Shown: in pieces, positions 30,856 through 42,175 of the stretch | Numbering within the stretch: position 1 is the stretch's first letter | Layout: every line of letters begins with the position of its first letter | NCBI GenBank assembly: GCA_029204225.1 | Contig: CM055092.1 | Span: 39,193,800 to 39,257,799 of the forward strand | DNA: 64,000 bases | Reading direction: 5' to 3' | DNA from: Diphasiastrum complanatum | Taxonomy: Eukaryota; Streptophyta; Lycopodiopsida; Lycopodiales; Lycopodiaceae | Notes under the pieces: model-generated | The model's database searches: none | Told to the model about the DNA's origin: nothing | What the model saw: only the letters and a program-made list of their open reading frames with translations | Translations under genes and position numbers: made by a program

Positions 30856-31584
30856 CACCGAATGGAGGTTTTTCTGTATTGTTGAGCTGAAGAATCAAGT
30901 TTCATGACACTTCCTCTTCATTGTGGGAGCATCACATTGAATCTCTAGAACTTAATTACATTTTGTCAATGGTGCGCCATTGTTTGACGACTCTCATGCC
31001 ACAGCACAAAGTCTGTGTGATTGTTCCTTTTTGGATCACAACAGAAAAGAAGGTATTAAATCAAGCATCAAAGAAACGCGTAATGTACGGTGTTCTGTTT
31101 TTTAAGGTTACTATGAGTTGGCAACTCCTTTGAAAGAGAACAATATAATTGTTCCAAACTTGCAGCATGTTCTATTTGTTCTCTACAATGATGAGTTCCC
31201 AAATGATCTCAGCGAGTGCGTGCAAAGCAAATTCAAACTCTTGAGGTTCTGTTTCGAAGATAGTCAACAAAACATTTTGTGTCGTGTAAGCTAGATCACA
31301 AAAAGAAAGCAAAGCATTGGCGAGGTGTGAGCAGCATTATCGAATTCTTTTGTGCTCCAAGTTGGTCTGTGTGCTTATATAGAATGTCATATTGTGTGGC
31401 AGAGCTCATGAACAGGACTATAGTGACTATCGATATTCCAAAAAGTTTAGATATGACTTAGTCTTTTCTTGCGCATCAAGACCGTTTGGAATCACCTCCA
31501 GATACAGATTCATCTAAAGACTCAAGTTCTGGGTCTGAGGAACTTGATGAGGGAGATATGGATATAATTTTAGAGATCTTATAG
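30856..31584 (+). pseudogene. Unrecognised protein, C-terminal segment of the broken gene
   Basis: Coding resumes right after the LARD. A frame with several stops reads FVNGAPLFDDSHATAQSLCD, ELATPLKENNIIVPNLQHVL and FVLYNDEFPNDLSECVQSKF. After further disruption an acidic Ser-rich tail (DSSKDSSSGSEELDEGDMD) ends at TAG 31582-31584. An acidic C-terminus is a normal end for a nuclear or DNA-associated protein, but the family is unknown. Together with the segments at 21945-24000 it would have made a protein well over 600 residues. Confidence 0.4.
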
Positions 31585-32880
31585 TTTGTATTGGTGGTTA
31601 TGCCTAAACCATAAAGGCAAGTAATTACTTAATACCTCAAGCGATAGGGGTTGTTATCGCTAATTCTGACAATATAACAAAGGAATTGGTTTGAAAAAAT
31701 ATTTGTGATTGAAGTGTCATTTCTTGATGAATGTTATATACTTTTTAAATGATTTGAAAAGGATTTTTAACATATGATATGTATATGGAAAGTTTTATAA
31801 TATTTTGTGTATGCTTGAGTTTTATGGTACACAATTGTGTCATACCCAACTGAAATGTGGTTCATATACTATCAAATTTTTGTAATTAAACAACGTCTCG
31901 AAATTCTCAACTCCATTTTTGAAAATGGATTTTGTCAAAGTCCAAAATTAATTAATACTATGTTCATCTCACTAATGACTTGTACTAATGATGTACTTGT
32001 TGGCCCTCCCTAAGCTCTTTTCCAAGATTTTCCTCACTAGGAACTCACTTGATGTTCACAAAGACACAAGTGGCAAGATCCCCTTGATCTTGATTTACAA
32101 TAAATTTTAGAAAGGATTCTACAAAACAATGCTCAAGAAAATTGGTTTTGATTTGAACCTAGAAACTCACAAAGGATTTACTTGTTTAGATTACCTCACA
32201 CTTCACTTCTAGCCCTCTCAAAGACTTATCAAATCAACTCAATTTTGACTATTTTTGGACACTAAAATGGCTAAAACTTGTACTTTCCTCTTGATGCTTC
32301 TACAAGAACTATAAAACACATTTAAAGGGCTTGAGTCTAGCCTCAATTAATTAGATTTAATGACACAAAGTCAAATCCAATCAATGGCATACTAACATTG
32401 ATGTTTTCTCATAGATCTAGCATCAAAAAACTCATCAAGATCTATTACTATGAATTTCTATGGATCTTAGCGAAAATGGAAATATATAAACTATTTTAAC
32501 GGTTAGATCGATTGTTTATAGGAGAAAGAAGGACAAGAGACCTATCCTATGACAATATAAATACATGTACACTTACTCATTGTAAGAAGATAGAAACAGA
32601 TAGAAGAATCAGAATCAATATATTAGATTTTACTTTGTTGGTGTTTCATACTTATTTTTGGTAGAATTCAAGATCAAACATCATAGTTGTTCTGATTATC
32701 TGAAATTATGTATCACACTCATACATATGTTTAATTCCACACATTTTATTCAATCATAATAGAACCTGATCTATTAGTATATAGGCCAGATTCAGACATG
32801 ATTGAAACTTTGATACTCATTTGATTTATTCAAACTTTCATCGCGTTCTCTGAAGGAGAATTCTCAGTGTTTTTTCTACA
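31585..32880 (+). repeat. Region holding the 5' LTR of copia B; left boundary unknown
   Basis: The right edge is set by TTCTACA at 32874-32880 followed by the primer site TGGTATCAGAGC (32882-32893). No second LTR copy is in the window, so the left edge cannot be placed. No coding frame is seen. Confidence 0.5.
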
Positions 32881-34945
32881 GTGGTATCAGAGCACCCTTC
32901 AACAGCGGTATCTGAGCAACCATCTAGGTTACTCGACAAAAGTGTGTTCGAGTGTTAAAGCTCAACAACATCATTGTGGTGTCAAAGAGCTTATTTACAG
33001 AAATTCAGAAGATTTGAAGATGTCTTCAATCAGCAGCATTCAATCTAAGATGGGTACAATCTTGGATACAGAAGGTTCGAATTATCTAGTCTGGAAGCTA
33101 AAGACTTCACTCATACTAAAGGACAAAGGTCTTTGGCAATGGGTAGATTCAATAGAAGAGAAGCCAATAACCCCTTGGCAAAGAACTTCGTGAATGGAGG
33201 GAGAAAAATGATAAAGCTATAGCGATTATTGCATCTTCAGTGAATGATAGCATAATGCTAGACCTTTCTTCAATTTCGAACGCGAAAGAATTGTCGGAAG
33301 AACTGCAAACCAAGAATGAAATTCCATCACGGAATCAAATCATGTTCTTGGAGGACCAATTGACTTACCTACTACGGGATGGCAAAGATTTGACCACTTT
33401 CGTGTGAAAAATAAAGGATTTGTTTATTTATTTGTAGAATTCTGACACAAAAAATGCAATCTCCAAGGAAAATAACAGCTATTTTCTTTGAGTCCTACCC
33501 AAGTTATTCCACACAACTCAAACTTTACTGGTGAAAGATTCGTCGATGACACTTCAGAAGGCAATAGATGGAGTCAAAGAGGAATTAGAAGCTCGCGGAC
33601 ACTATGACGACAATGGTGATTTGGAAAAAGCTCTATTTATTCAGAAGAATCAATTTTCAAAAAAGTCTCAGTCTAAGAGGGAGTCGTCTCAGAAAGATGA
33701 TAACAATCAAAGAAAGAATGGAAATCGTCTAGACGAATCCAAGACAAATGATCGACAATCTGGTAAACTAAACTCAAGAGATTCTAGTGATAAGAAGATT
33801 TGCAATAGATGCAAGAGATCAGGTCATACAGAAGACAAGTGTTGGTTGAATCCAAAGATTGATTGTATTCATTGTCATAAATGCGGTCATGCAGCAATAG
33901 ACTGTTATCAAAATTCCAAGAACAAGGAGCAAAATCGAAGTGAAACTTCATAGTCAAATTTTGTCGAAGACAAAGCAGAATGCTCCAGAGCAGTCAGCAG
34001 CATATGCTTCTACTGATCTATGTTGTTCATCGAATTCAAAAATTCGTAGTATTTGATTCAGGAGCCACCTCACATTTTGTTTCCTCAAAACAAATTTTAT
34101 CGGACTATATGAAGATGAATTCTTCGAGATACATTGACGGTTCTAAGCATGAAGTTGACGGAACCGGTGTATTGTGCAGGTTAGACATGAATCAAGGTGA
34201 CAATAAACTAGAGGAAGCTTTGTATTTTCCTACTCTCGATAAAGATCTTCTATCTGTAGCAAAGATAGTTGACACAGGGATGTCAATAGCCTTCACAAAG
34301 GACTCTTGTAAGTTTTTCGATGAAGATTATGATAACCTAGTTACTAAAGGTGACAGAAATGGAATTTGTATCACTTGAGCATTCGAACTCGAGTCGAGCA
34401 AGCGAATCAAGCTCAAGAATCGATAGATATTATGTGGCACAAGAGGTTATATCACATGAACATGGAAGCCTTGTACCAAGCCAACAAGAGTCAAAGAATT
34501 GAAGGAGTCGAGATATTCAAACTACCTACAAATCTTCTCTTAAAGACAAAATGGCTCGTACACCTTTTAGTAAAGATGTTTTTAAAGCAACCAAGGTACT
34601 AGAAATTGTACATTCGAATATATGTGGACCATTTAGAGTAATGTCTTTAGGTGATGCAAAATATTTCATCACGTTTATTGATGACTTCAGCAAGTTTGTT
34701 GTAGTATACTTTATTCGCATAGATCATGGGAGTGAGTACATTTCCAATGAATTCAAAACTTTCTGTACTGATCAAGGTATTATGCATACAAAGACTGCAT
34801 CATACACACCTCAACAGATGGAATTGCGGAATGAAAAAATCGTGACATTACTTGTCAATTTACAATTATTGCTTTTTACTTCACTAATTTCTTTGCAGGT
34901 CAAAGAAAATGTGGCTCAAACTAGGACCTACATACCTAGTCTCTA
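32881..34945 (+). mobile_element. Copia retrotransposon B, 5' part only
   Basis: After the tRNA-Met primer site comes gag (start near 33019; NYLVWKLKTSLILKDKGLWQW), broken by shifts and stops near 33191, 33405 and 33450. Two zinc knuckles follow (CNRCKRSGHTEDKC near 33811 and CIHCHKCGHAAIDC near 33868), then protease (FVVFDSGATSHFVSS near 34045), gag-pre-integrase (WHKRLYHMNM near 34434) and a shortened integrase core. In the integrase the first catalytic position reads VHSNICGP (Asp to Asn), about 35 residues are missing before DHGSEYISNEF, and homology ends near 34900. No reverse transcriptase is present. A dead 5' fragment. Confidence 0.85.
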
Positions 34946-35603
34946 ATATTAAGATGTGAATACTATGACTATGTAAATATGAATACTCTAATATTGATCA
35001 TGGATACTAAACATTATTACTCTAAATATTCAATGTCAACGTCAATACTCTACTCATTGAATCATTAATTGAACCTTTTAGTGCTTCAAGAAATATTGAT
35101 GGTCCAAAATTATATTTTAAAATGTCATATATGTTTTTGAGGTCTTGATATTATTTTTTTAATCCAAAAATCTTGAAAGGTTGCAAATTGCAATCATGAA
35201 TGGATGATTTTTTTAAAATGGCTGCAATTTCAATTTCTTGATGATGTTTTTAGAAAGGCTACAATTTCAACTTCATCTAATGAATGCGACTATGAAATAA
35301 CTCAACGGGTAGTGGTATGATCTCTATGTAATGGATTCTTGGTGACTATTTTGCCCATTTTCTCAACAGATTAAAAAGCAGAATAGTCATCAAAAAAATT
35401 TAGTGCTCATTCCACCTCAGTCATCAAACAAAATTTATTGCAAAGACAACTCTATGCCTGGGGTATCATACTTTTTCAAAAAAAAGTTTGAGAAAAATTG
35501 AACTGCTTGTGAATTTAATTGTTCCTTTTGTAAAGTTCATGCTCAATTGTCTATTTCGAATCGGATTGAAATCTGAGCTAGCAACAATTGCTAATGCTAA
35601 TCA
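34946..35603. repeat. Non-coding spacer with MITE-like copy at 35326-35420
   Basis: GTAATGGATTCTTGGTGACT at 35328 runs into a hairpin (GACTATTTTGCCCATTT... ...AAAGCAGAATAGTC) and AAATTTAGTGCTCATTCC. The same order is found on the minus strand at 38231-38450, so this is a second copy of that family, about 0.2 kb beyond the lipase stop codon. Confidence 0.6.
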
Positions 35604-35908
35604 TCAGTTGCCTTTGAGGAATTGAATCATTGGCTGATATACGTCTCTGTTTGCAGATTTGCCTATGGTGTAATCCAAGTGTCCATAGTTGGGTAGATAC
35701 TGTAGTACGTATGGATTGGGAAGATCATCAATGAGATGTTTTACATCATTTACATCAGCCAAAGCATCTATTCCACCATAAGCAAGCATGAGTGGGAAAG
35801 AAGCAGGAATGTTGGACAGAGAGTAAGCTGGAGGAATAGGTTGACCGTAGTGTTCCAGGTTTCCAAAGAGACCATAGTCGTATTTGCGAAAGTGTCCTGT
35901 TCTAACCA
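35604..35908 (-). CDS. Lipase exon 9 (catalytic Asp and His, stop)
   Basis: Acceptor GGTTACAG; MVRTGHFRKYDYG to QFLKGN, stop TGA at 35604-35606. Matches the plus-strand exon at 38-342, with about 22 differences in 101 residues. Confidence 0.94.
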
Positions 35909-38482
35909 CTGTAACCAGGTATCAAGTGCTAGAATCAATATTTGAGAGATCAAATTAACCGATTTGAAAACGCAATACTGACTCTATAAGAAAACAAAGT
36001 CGACTTCTAGCCTCAAAACAATCACATCACTAAGCAATTTGTCATTTAAATGGATCTCTCTATGTTTCTTGTAGGTAGAGAAAGATTTTAACAGTACTTT
36101 GAGACAGATGCGCGATATTCTTTGTTGATGTGGGTTGCGGCTCATATTGCTGATAAAATGGCAAACGAGTAGAATTGATACAGCAGTTTGGACCTGCAAA
36201 ATAGTCAAACTAAAGATGAAATTTACTACGTCCCCTTTTAGGAAAAAAAATATAAAAGCCTTGTTCAATCAAGAGTAGTGAGCATACAGTGGTCTTAACT
36301 TGATTCTATACTTGCATACAAATGTTCTTTTACAATGCGGCCAGTGAAACTGCTTATGCGCATTATACTTGCTTAATTTCCAGTCTGCTGGAACTTCCAA
36401 CGAGAAAGTTAGATATGTAAATGCCAAATCATTGACTTAGTCCATCCATCATCAGGAGTCTTCTCTATCCCTTGTTCTTAACCAGCTCCACTGAGAACGG
36501 TGAATGAACACTTTCGCGAGCACTCTTAGGACATCCGAGAATTCCAAAAGGAAAACTCGCATAAACCAGACGAGAAGGAAAACAATCTCGAGAACGGCAG
36601 TCACATAAAAAATGAGCAACTAATTGTTGGGAAAGATAAGTGGCGCAAGGAGTACGTACCAGTGAAAGCTGTTAGGAGATCCGAACAATCTGAAGGGATC
36701 AGACCACAATAGAGGTCTATAAGCTCTTTGCCGACACCGCTGAGTCATCATCATACATCCATTGAGATAGTTCAGAATAATCTCCCAGGTTAAGATCTAA
36801 TCTGGACAAATACATAGAATTGTTTGCCAGAGCTTATTTATTACTTCAAGCTTGTGTGTTATATCTTTCTTGGACAGTGGTTTGAAATCTACCATGCTCA
36901 TATTGTATTTGACTAGTGTGACTTCATGAGAATGTTACAAACATCCTTTACTCTGCACCCAATAACTTTATAGCTACGTGGCGTAACATCTACTTACTGT
37001 ACTATAGACGTAAAGTTTCAATATGTTTCTGTTCCGATTTAACGATCCAAAGACAGATAGACTTTATTTGATGTCTCTTATGTATCTGAAAAGCTGCTTG
37101 AAAGCGAATACTTGCCAGCATATCTGAGCAGTAGAGTTAAAGGAAGGCGGAGACAACTACCTGGACGTGTTGAACTCCCGGATACCAACATGCAGAAGGG
37201 CCTGCCACATGAAAAATAGAAATTATCATTCTTGTCGTCAGGGTGGTAGTTATGTATAATGGTAGTAGTACACAATTTCGAGGCGGTCGGCATCATAGCT
37301 TTGTGGAGCGTTTCTGAAGACCAAAATAAGACATTATGAACACCAGTCTAAAGATAAGTTTCGGATGAACTAGCTTACTTGATCAAGGAAAAGTCGTGCG
37401 AGAGCATTGCCCACTATGGACGTCATGTGGTCGAGGTAGGCAATAGGCGCCAGTAATGCTGCTTTATCAACGTACTGTGTAACCGAGGATTGAGTCAGAC
37501 CTGCCAGAAAAATTATAGTTCCCTGTTTTGTGGAAATGAAAATCAATGAGTAATATATCATTTTCCTGTAAATATTTGTACAATTTCTCAAAGAAAGTCT
37601 AGTCTGTTGGTTAATCCTTTCATCCAAATAATGCACTAAACAGCTTTTGTGATCCAAGCTACAACAAGTCTCCATGCAAAACTGCTACAAAAAATCACCT
37701 GCGAATGCCCAACGTACTTCACAGGAGATCCGGTTGTGTCCCGCACAAATTTGAGCATGGCAGGAAGATCATAGTTCAAATGTTCATCCCAAGTCCAATT
37801 CCAATAACTCTGCAATCAGTGCGTAAGGCAATACATTTCTAGGTGCTGTCTACACCCAAAGAGAGAGAGAGAGTGTAGGCTGTTTGGAGACAAAAACTGA
37901 ATCGTGTTTTTCTTATTGCGGCACGTTTGCATTAAAACGTATTTGATGGGCACTTGAAAGGCAATATAGGTGAGGTTGAAGGGCATCGTGTTTTTGGAAA
38001 CTTTTGGAAAAAGAAATTTCGAGAGAGAGCCCGATGGATAGAGAGAAGAGAGAGAGAGAGAGAGAACGTGTTTTTGGAAACTTTTGTATTATGAAGGAGC
38101 CGGGCAAAGGCCATTTTGCCTGGTAAGGATTTCCATTGCTAAGGATTTCCATTATCTGAGGCCCCTCGCCTAAAAAAATTTTGAAAATCCTTACCAGGCA
38201 GAATGGCCTCTGCTTGGCCCTTTTCATTGCGTAATGGATTTTTGGACCCTCTTTAAATCAATCCTTAGCTGCCACATGGCAGGTGCAAGCAGAATGAGCA
38301 CTAAAAAAATTTGAGACCAATTCGATGCTGCCACGTGGCAAACGCAGGCAGAATCTGCACTAAATTTTTTTTTAAAAAAAACAGGTGACTATTCTGCTTT
38401 TTAATCAGAAATGGGCAGAATAGTCACCAAAAATCCATTACGGAAAGAGCAATTTCGAGAGAGCCCGATGGATAGAGAGAAT

Positions 38483-38526
<44 letters not shown>

Positions 38527-38774
38527 CAATTGAGGGGCTAGAGAGTTTCATGTACTATGTAGAGAGCGTCATCTGAGAGAGAGACGCTGCGATTGCTGCT
38601 GGATTTCTCATTCATTTTTTTGAGTGCTGGATTGTGAGTTCTTTGCTAGGAGATACGGATCGGTAACGCTTTCTTTGAATTGAAAAGGGCTTGATTTGCG
38701 GTTTACAGGAATGCGTGAAGAAGATGGATAGTCATTCCTGTAGCAGGTAACGAGATGAGAGGGAGATGGGGGAC

Positions 38775-38805
<31 letters not shown>

Positions 38806-39290
38806 CCGAGAGAGCCGAGAGGTGTGAGCGCCAGACAGATGTTGAGCGAGCCTAGGGGAGAGAGAGAGAGGTGGGAGAGCACGAGGAGAGAGGGGGCAGA
38901 GCTCGAGAGTGAACGATTTTTAAGTTTTAGGGTTTTTAGGGTTAGGGTTTGTTTAGGATTTAAGGACAAAAAATAGCATAAAGTGAGGTGAAAGAGAAAA
39001 TGTTGAATGTAGGCTATTGTAGACAAAAAGAGATTCCCGAATTTTGATTGGGCCACGTATGCCCTAAAATTTCATCCCTGAGGACCTGACGAGCATCTGA
39101 AATGCAGCTTCTAGAACAAAGAATGTTCTAGAAAGAGAACGATCTAGAATGAGAGTGCAATCTCGAAAGTTCGAGAAACAGGTTTTGCGAGAGAGGCAGA
39201 GGTTTTGAGATCTTCATCTAGAGGGAGCGCTAGAATAGAGAGATAGAGAGAGAGGTTCTCTAGATGCTGATAGAGAGATAGAGAGAATGC

Positions 39291-39350
<60 letters not shown>

Positions 39351-39794
39351 GCTGATGCGCTTGAAGGATTTGCTTTATTATTTTTTTTTGAAATGTAAAA
39401 TCCTGAAATTGAAATGTTCAATGTGTGATTCATTCATGAAAGAAGGAGAGTTGTCAAAAGGATGGGAAGGAGTGGCGGATCGTGAGGACGACCATGAGGA
39501 GCATAGGTTTCTGATGAGGGATAGCGTGAGAGCTGAGAGAGGAGAGAAATAAGGTGCAAATAGAGATAGAGGGAAAGCCGATGGGTGAGCGAGGGAGAGA
39601 GGAGAGAGGGAAAGCGCAAGAGGAGACTCCAGAGGGAGAAGGAGAGAAGGGCATTTGAAGTGCATTTGAAATGCTTGAAATGACATGTAACTTTTGAAAT
39701 TTTTAAAGAGAAAACATGTGATTTTAGAAATTCATAGAAAGAGAAGTTTTTAGAAAAAGAGTTTTAGGGTTTTTTTTTGGTTTAGAAAAAATAG

Positions 39795-39864
<70 letters not shown>

Positions 39865-42035
39865 ACAGTGCTGTTAAGTGTGAGAGACACATGTCCTTGG
39901 CTCCACTGCGTGCCTCGTAAACTACCAATCCATACATCAAAGCCTGAATCCGCAAGGATGAAAGCAAGCGATTCATTAGGTGAATTCAGTACCCAATGCT
40001 CTCCTCCCTGCGCAGTGGCATTCACAACCATTTAAAAGTCACATTTCAGGAAATTCGCGCAGCAGAGAGAGAGAGAGAGTGAGTTAGGCTTAATGCATCT
40101 TTTATTGAATGAAATTGAGAAATGTGAGTCACAGCCCATTACATAGAAGCTGAAGACAACGCTATGAGATAACGTCGTAACTACATTTTTTATTGAAGGA
40201 AATTGAGAAATGACGGCGATAGCCCATTACATAGAAGCTGAGGACAACGCTCAAAAAGAACGTGTCGTTTTAGTTTTGTTTAGACTAATTAACTTATTAG
40301 CATGTTCACACGATCATTATAGTTCTTGGCACTCCTACTTAATGAACGCTTTACACAATTAATGTTTATGGAAATTTCTGATCTTATTTCAGATCTTATT
40401 GGGTTTAACACTATTGTGAATTTGTTATTAATGCTCCCATTTCATGTGACAGCTAATTCCAAACTAATATGATTCTTTTTCCTCCAACTTCCAAGGCCCG
40501 TACTTCTGAATCTCAAACACTTTCATGTGGACTATGTCAACAGACGTCTCTCTAAACACCTGCACACCGGCTATGTTTCAATTCAGCTCATGTTCAAGGG
40601 GCTCCACTGATCTCTACTTTGCTTGAGCAACCTTTCTATAACTGCTTCTTCTTCTTCACGTTGGTTATTTGTCAACATATATGGCATGAAGAGAACAATA
40701 GGGCCAGGGCCGGTGCACTCAGACGTTTGAAGTGTAATTTGAGCAACCTTTCTATAACTGCTTCTTCTTCTTCACGTTGGTTATTTGTCAACATATTTGG
40801 CATGAAGAGAACAAGAGGGCCAGGGGTGCACTCAGACGTTTCTTCTATGCAGGAATTTTGAGGTGTAATTTGTTTGTGGGACTTTTGACGAACTCTGTTA
40901 GGCAGTGGATCGAGGTTTGTTGCTTAATCCTTCACGTAGCAAGACTTATATGCAAGAAGAAATCATGTCATCCAACGCAACACTAGTTACTGTTTTGAAT
41001 TCAGATTGCTTATTGCAGGTTATGCATAGGTTGATCAATGATCAACACAACTTTAGGCTGCGCATGGTACAGATTGGCACATTCTTCTCGTTAGATCACA
41101 CATCGTGTAAAATCATTGCTTTCCGAGTTGGGTGCGACAATCAGCTAGTGATTCACTCATGAGGAACATTCTAGAGAAAGATTTCATACCATGTCACATT
41201 GCAGAGAATTCACGCAGCATAGAGACAAAGAGAGATCGCAGGGAAAGAGAGAAATAGCCTAACTACTTATTTTATGCATGAAATTTCGAAATGAGGGCGA
41301 TAGCTTATTCGAAATGAGGACAGAACAAACCAGTCCACGTTTTATTTGCACTAAGTTATTACTATGTGTGAAAACGGACATTAATTAGATTCTTAACTTT
41401 AAACAGCTCACTAATACAGAAATGGCGAAACCCATTCCAAGATTCATTGCTGAAACCTGAATGCAATGCCCATACTACATCGAAATTCAATCAGACTCAA
41501 GGATTTCATTCCCTTGTCTCAATTATTGATAGGAAACCCCCATATATCTCAGGAAATAGTTACATGTTATAGCTTACGTTTACAGATGCTTAAAATTTTG
41601 AGAAGTACCGCAAGAACTCCATGTTGCAAAAACACTGGCAATGCATGTTGCAAGGTGCTTCCTTGAATACCAGCTGAAATACGCTGAACTCCTAGAATAT
41701 ACCCATCTGTTGTTGTCACCTGCGAAGCAATCCAAGTCTAAGTCCCGATCGGAACTGGAAATGGTTTCATTCATCCAGATATTTTTAAAAAGAGAATTTG
41801 GGGTATGACGACTCCAGAGTAGTTTCCTTCAAAACACCAATCAACAAGCAATTTTATTGAAGTTGCTGAGGTTTACCTGGTGTTCCTCACAAGGATACCC
41901 CAATGGAGATATTAGCTCGCTACAAATACCTGCAGCTGCAAATTCTAGATGATCTCCCAGAAGGAATAAGAACAAAAGAAACCACCAAGCTGATTGTATG
42001 ACACCCACAAGCTGTACTTTATCTCTGGTTCTCAT
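35604..42035 (-). CDS. Acid lipase, triacylglycerol lipase 2 / lysosomal acid lipase-like (nine exons, 395 aa)
   Basis: Exons in transcript order: 42035-41877, 41719-41609, 40007-39867, 37809-37699, 37522-37379, 37201-37161, 36739-36660, 36193-36098, 35908-35604. All introns are GT-AG, all phases agree, and the sum is 1188 nt. The enzyme hydrolyses acylglycerols or related acyl esters and probably acts in the secretory pathway, since residues about 1-35 form a signal peptide (FLLFLFLL). Domains: abhydro_lipase N-terminal segment (GYPCEEHQ-VTTTDGYILGVQRI), then alpha/beta hydrolase. The oxyanion/HG region is FLQHGVLAGG, the nucleophile Ser173 lies in GHSQG across the exon 4/5 junction, Asp342 in GGIDALAD and His371 in NYGHLDY. 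Length matches the family (about 390-415). A TATA-like sequence lies near 42176-42186. Introns carry GA repeats and foldback elements. The gene appears intact. Confidence 0.93.
36098..36193 (-). CDS. Lipase exon 8
   Basis: Acceptor TTTTGCAG; GPNCCINSTRLPFYQQYEPQ then PTSTKNIAHLSQ plus one base. It is highly typical of plant acid lipases. Confidence 0.92.
36660..36739 (-). CDS. Lipase exon 7
   Basis: Enters with one base completing Ser, then GVGKELIDLYCGLIPSDCSD and LLTAFT plus one base; donor G|GTACGT. Confidence 0.9.
37161..37201 (-). CDS. Lipase exon 6 (41-nt microexon)
   Basis: Between GTGGCAG and CCAG|GTAGTT; encodes ALLHVGIREFNTS plus two bases. It supplies the segment expected in the family between FLDQ and the Cys-containing helix and corrects the phase from 0 to 2 for exon 7. 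Confidence 0.85.
37379..37522 (-). CDS. Lipase exon 5
   Basis: 48 codons starting with the Gly of GHSQG (GTIIFLAGLTQ), then AALLAPIAYLDHMTS and FLDQ; donor CAA|GTAAGC, phase 0. Confidence 0.93.
37699..37809 (-). CDS. Lipase exon 4 (nucleophile elbow)
   Basis: 37 codons, SYWNWTWDEHLNYDLPAML through KYVGHSQ; the catalytic Ser is the second-last residue. Phase 0 on both sides. Confidence 0.93.
38015..38520. repeat. Compound foldback block in lipase intron 3, flanked by a direct duplication and GA repeats
   Basis: Foldback 1 (38086-38235) has about 50-bp inverted arms containing CCTGGTAAGGAT / ATCCTTACCAGG. Foldback 2 has arms GTAATGGATTTTTGG (38231-38245) and its complement (38427-38441) and an internal hairpin at 38388-38426. 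The two share their junction. Outside them, a GA-rich word CGAGAGAGCCCGATGGATAG appears on both sides (about 38018-38040 and 38456-38476), suggesting insertion plus local duplication. (GA)n runs lie at 38049-38064 and 38480-38526. Confidence 0.7.
38779..39349. repeat. GA-rich intronic microsatellite cluster
   Basis: Pure or nearly pure GA runs at 38779-38805 and 39297-39349, with GA-rich sequence between. It lies in lipase intron 3. Open frames here are repeat artefacts. Confidence 0.9.
38930..38960 (+). repeat. Interstitial telomere-like motif
   Basis: Three short TTTAGGG-type units with irregular spacing (TTTTAGGGTTTTTAGGG then TTAGGGTTTG). Too short for an old telomere; teloboxes of this type also occur in plant promoters. 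Confidence 0.5.
39797..39861. repeat. (TA)n(GA)n microsatellite next to the exon 3 donor
   Basis: About 28 bp of TA followed by about 36 bp of GA. It begins a few bases inside the intron after exon 3, so length changes could affect splice-site context. Confidence 0.92.
39867..40007 (-). CDS. Lipase exon 3
   Basis: Acceptor GCGCAG, 47 codons (GGEHWVLNSPNESLAFILAD and DVWIGSLRGTQWSQGHVSL). The donor ACT|GTCAGT lies against the CT-rich microsatellite, so reading through it would add Ser-Leu repeats; the donor is weak. Confidence 0.88.
40099..40260. repeat. 88-bp tandem duplication in lipase intron 2
   Basis: TTTTATTGAATGAAATTGAG (40099) and a near copy from 40187 share GCCCATTACATAGAAGCTGA and GACAACGCT. 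A diverged third piece is at about 41268-41330, preceded like the first by GCAGCAGAGAG/GCAGCATAGAG. Confidence 0.7.
40625..40858. repeat. 116-bp tandem duplication in lipase intron 2
   Basis: The unit beginning GAGCAACCTTTCTATAACTG occurs at 40625 and 40741, with few differences through GCACTCAGACGTTT. Both lie in an intron; the open frames over them are not supported. Confidence 0.85.
41609..41719 (-). CDS. Lipase exon 2
   Basis: Acceptor TTCGCAG, 37 codons, donor GCG|GTACTT, phase 0. Encodes VTTTDGYILGVQRIS and LPVFLQHGVLA, the lipase N-terminal domain and the start of the hydrolase core. Confidence 0.92.
41877..42035 (-). CDS. Lipase exon 1 (signal peptide)
   Basis: ATG at 42035; 53 codons ending CACCAG|GTAAAC in phase 0. 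Encodes the hydrophobic signal segment and GICSELISPLGYPCEEHQ. Confidence 0.92.
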
Positions 42036-42175
42036 ATCGGACTACGACCTCCGCAAGTGTAAGGACTAATTTGCCTTCACTTTTCCCAAATCAAAATTAT
42101 TTATAACACAGTTGAAGCCACTAAGAGTCTCTCCGATTCCCTTTCTATGTATTCCAGACAATAAGTAGCTGGCTT

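Noticed and set aside
37078-37296. Minus-strand open frame as a lipase exon
   Set aside because: Its own frame gives no family similarity; the true exon is a 41-nt segment inside it in another frame.
37370-37675. Whole minus-strand frame beginning METCCSLDHKS as a coding start
   Set aside because: Only the part after the acceptor at 37523 matches the lipase; the rest is intron.
38703-39686. Several open frames on both strands with Ser/Leu or Arg/Glu bias
   Set aside because: They come from GA-rich intronic sequence; the real lipase exons lie outside.
40619-41162. Plus-strand frames over the 116-bp duplication
   Set aside because: Non-homologous, repeat-derived and opposite to the lipase in its intron.
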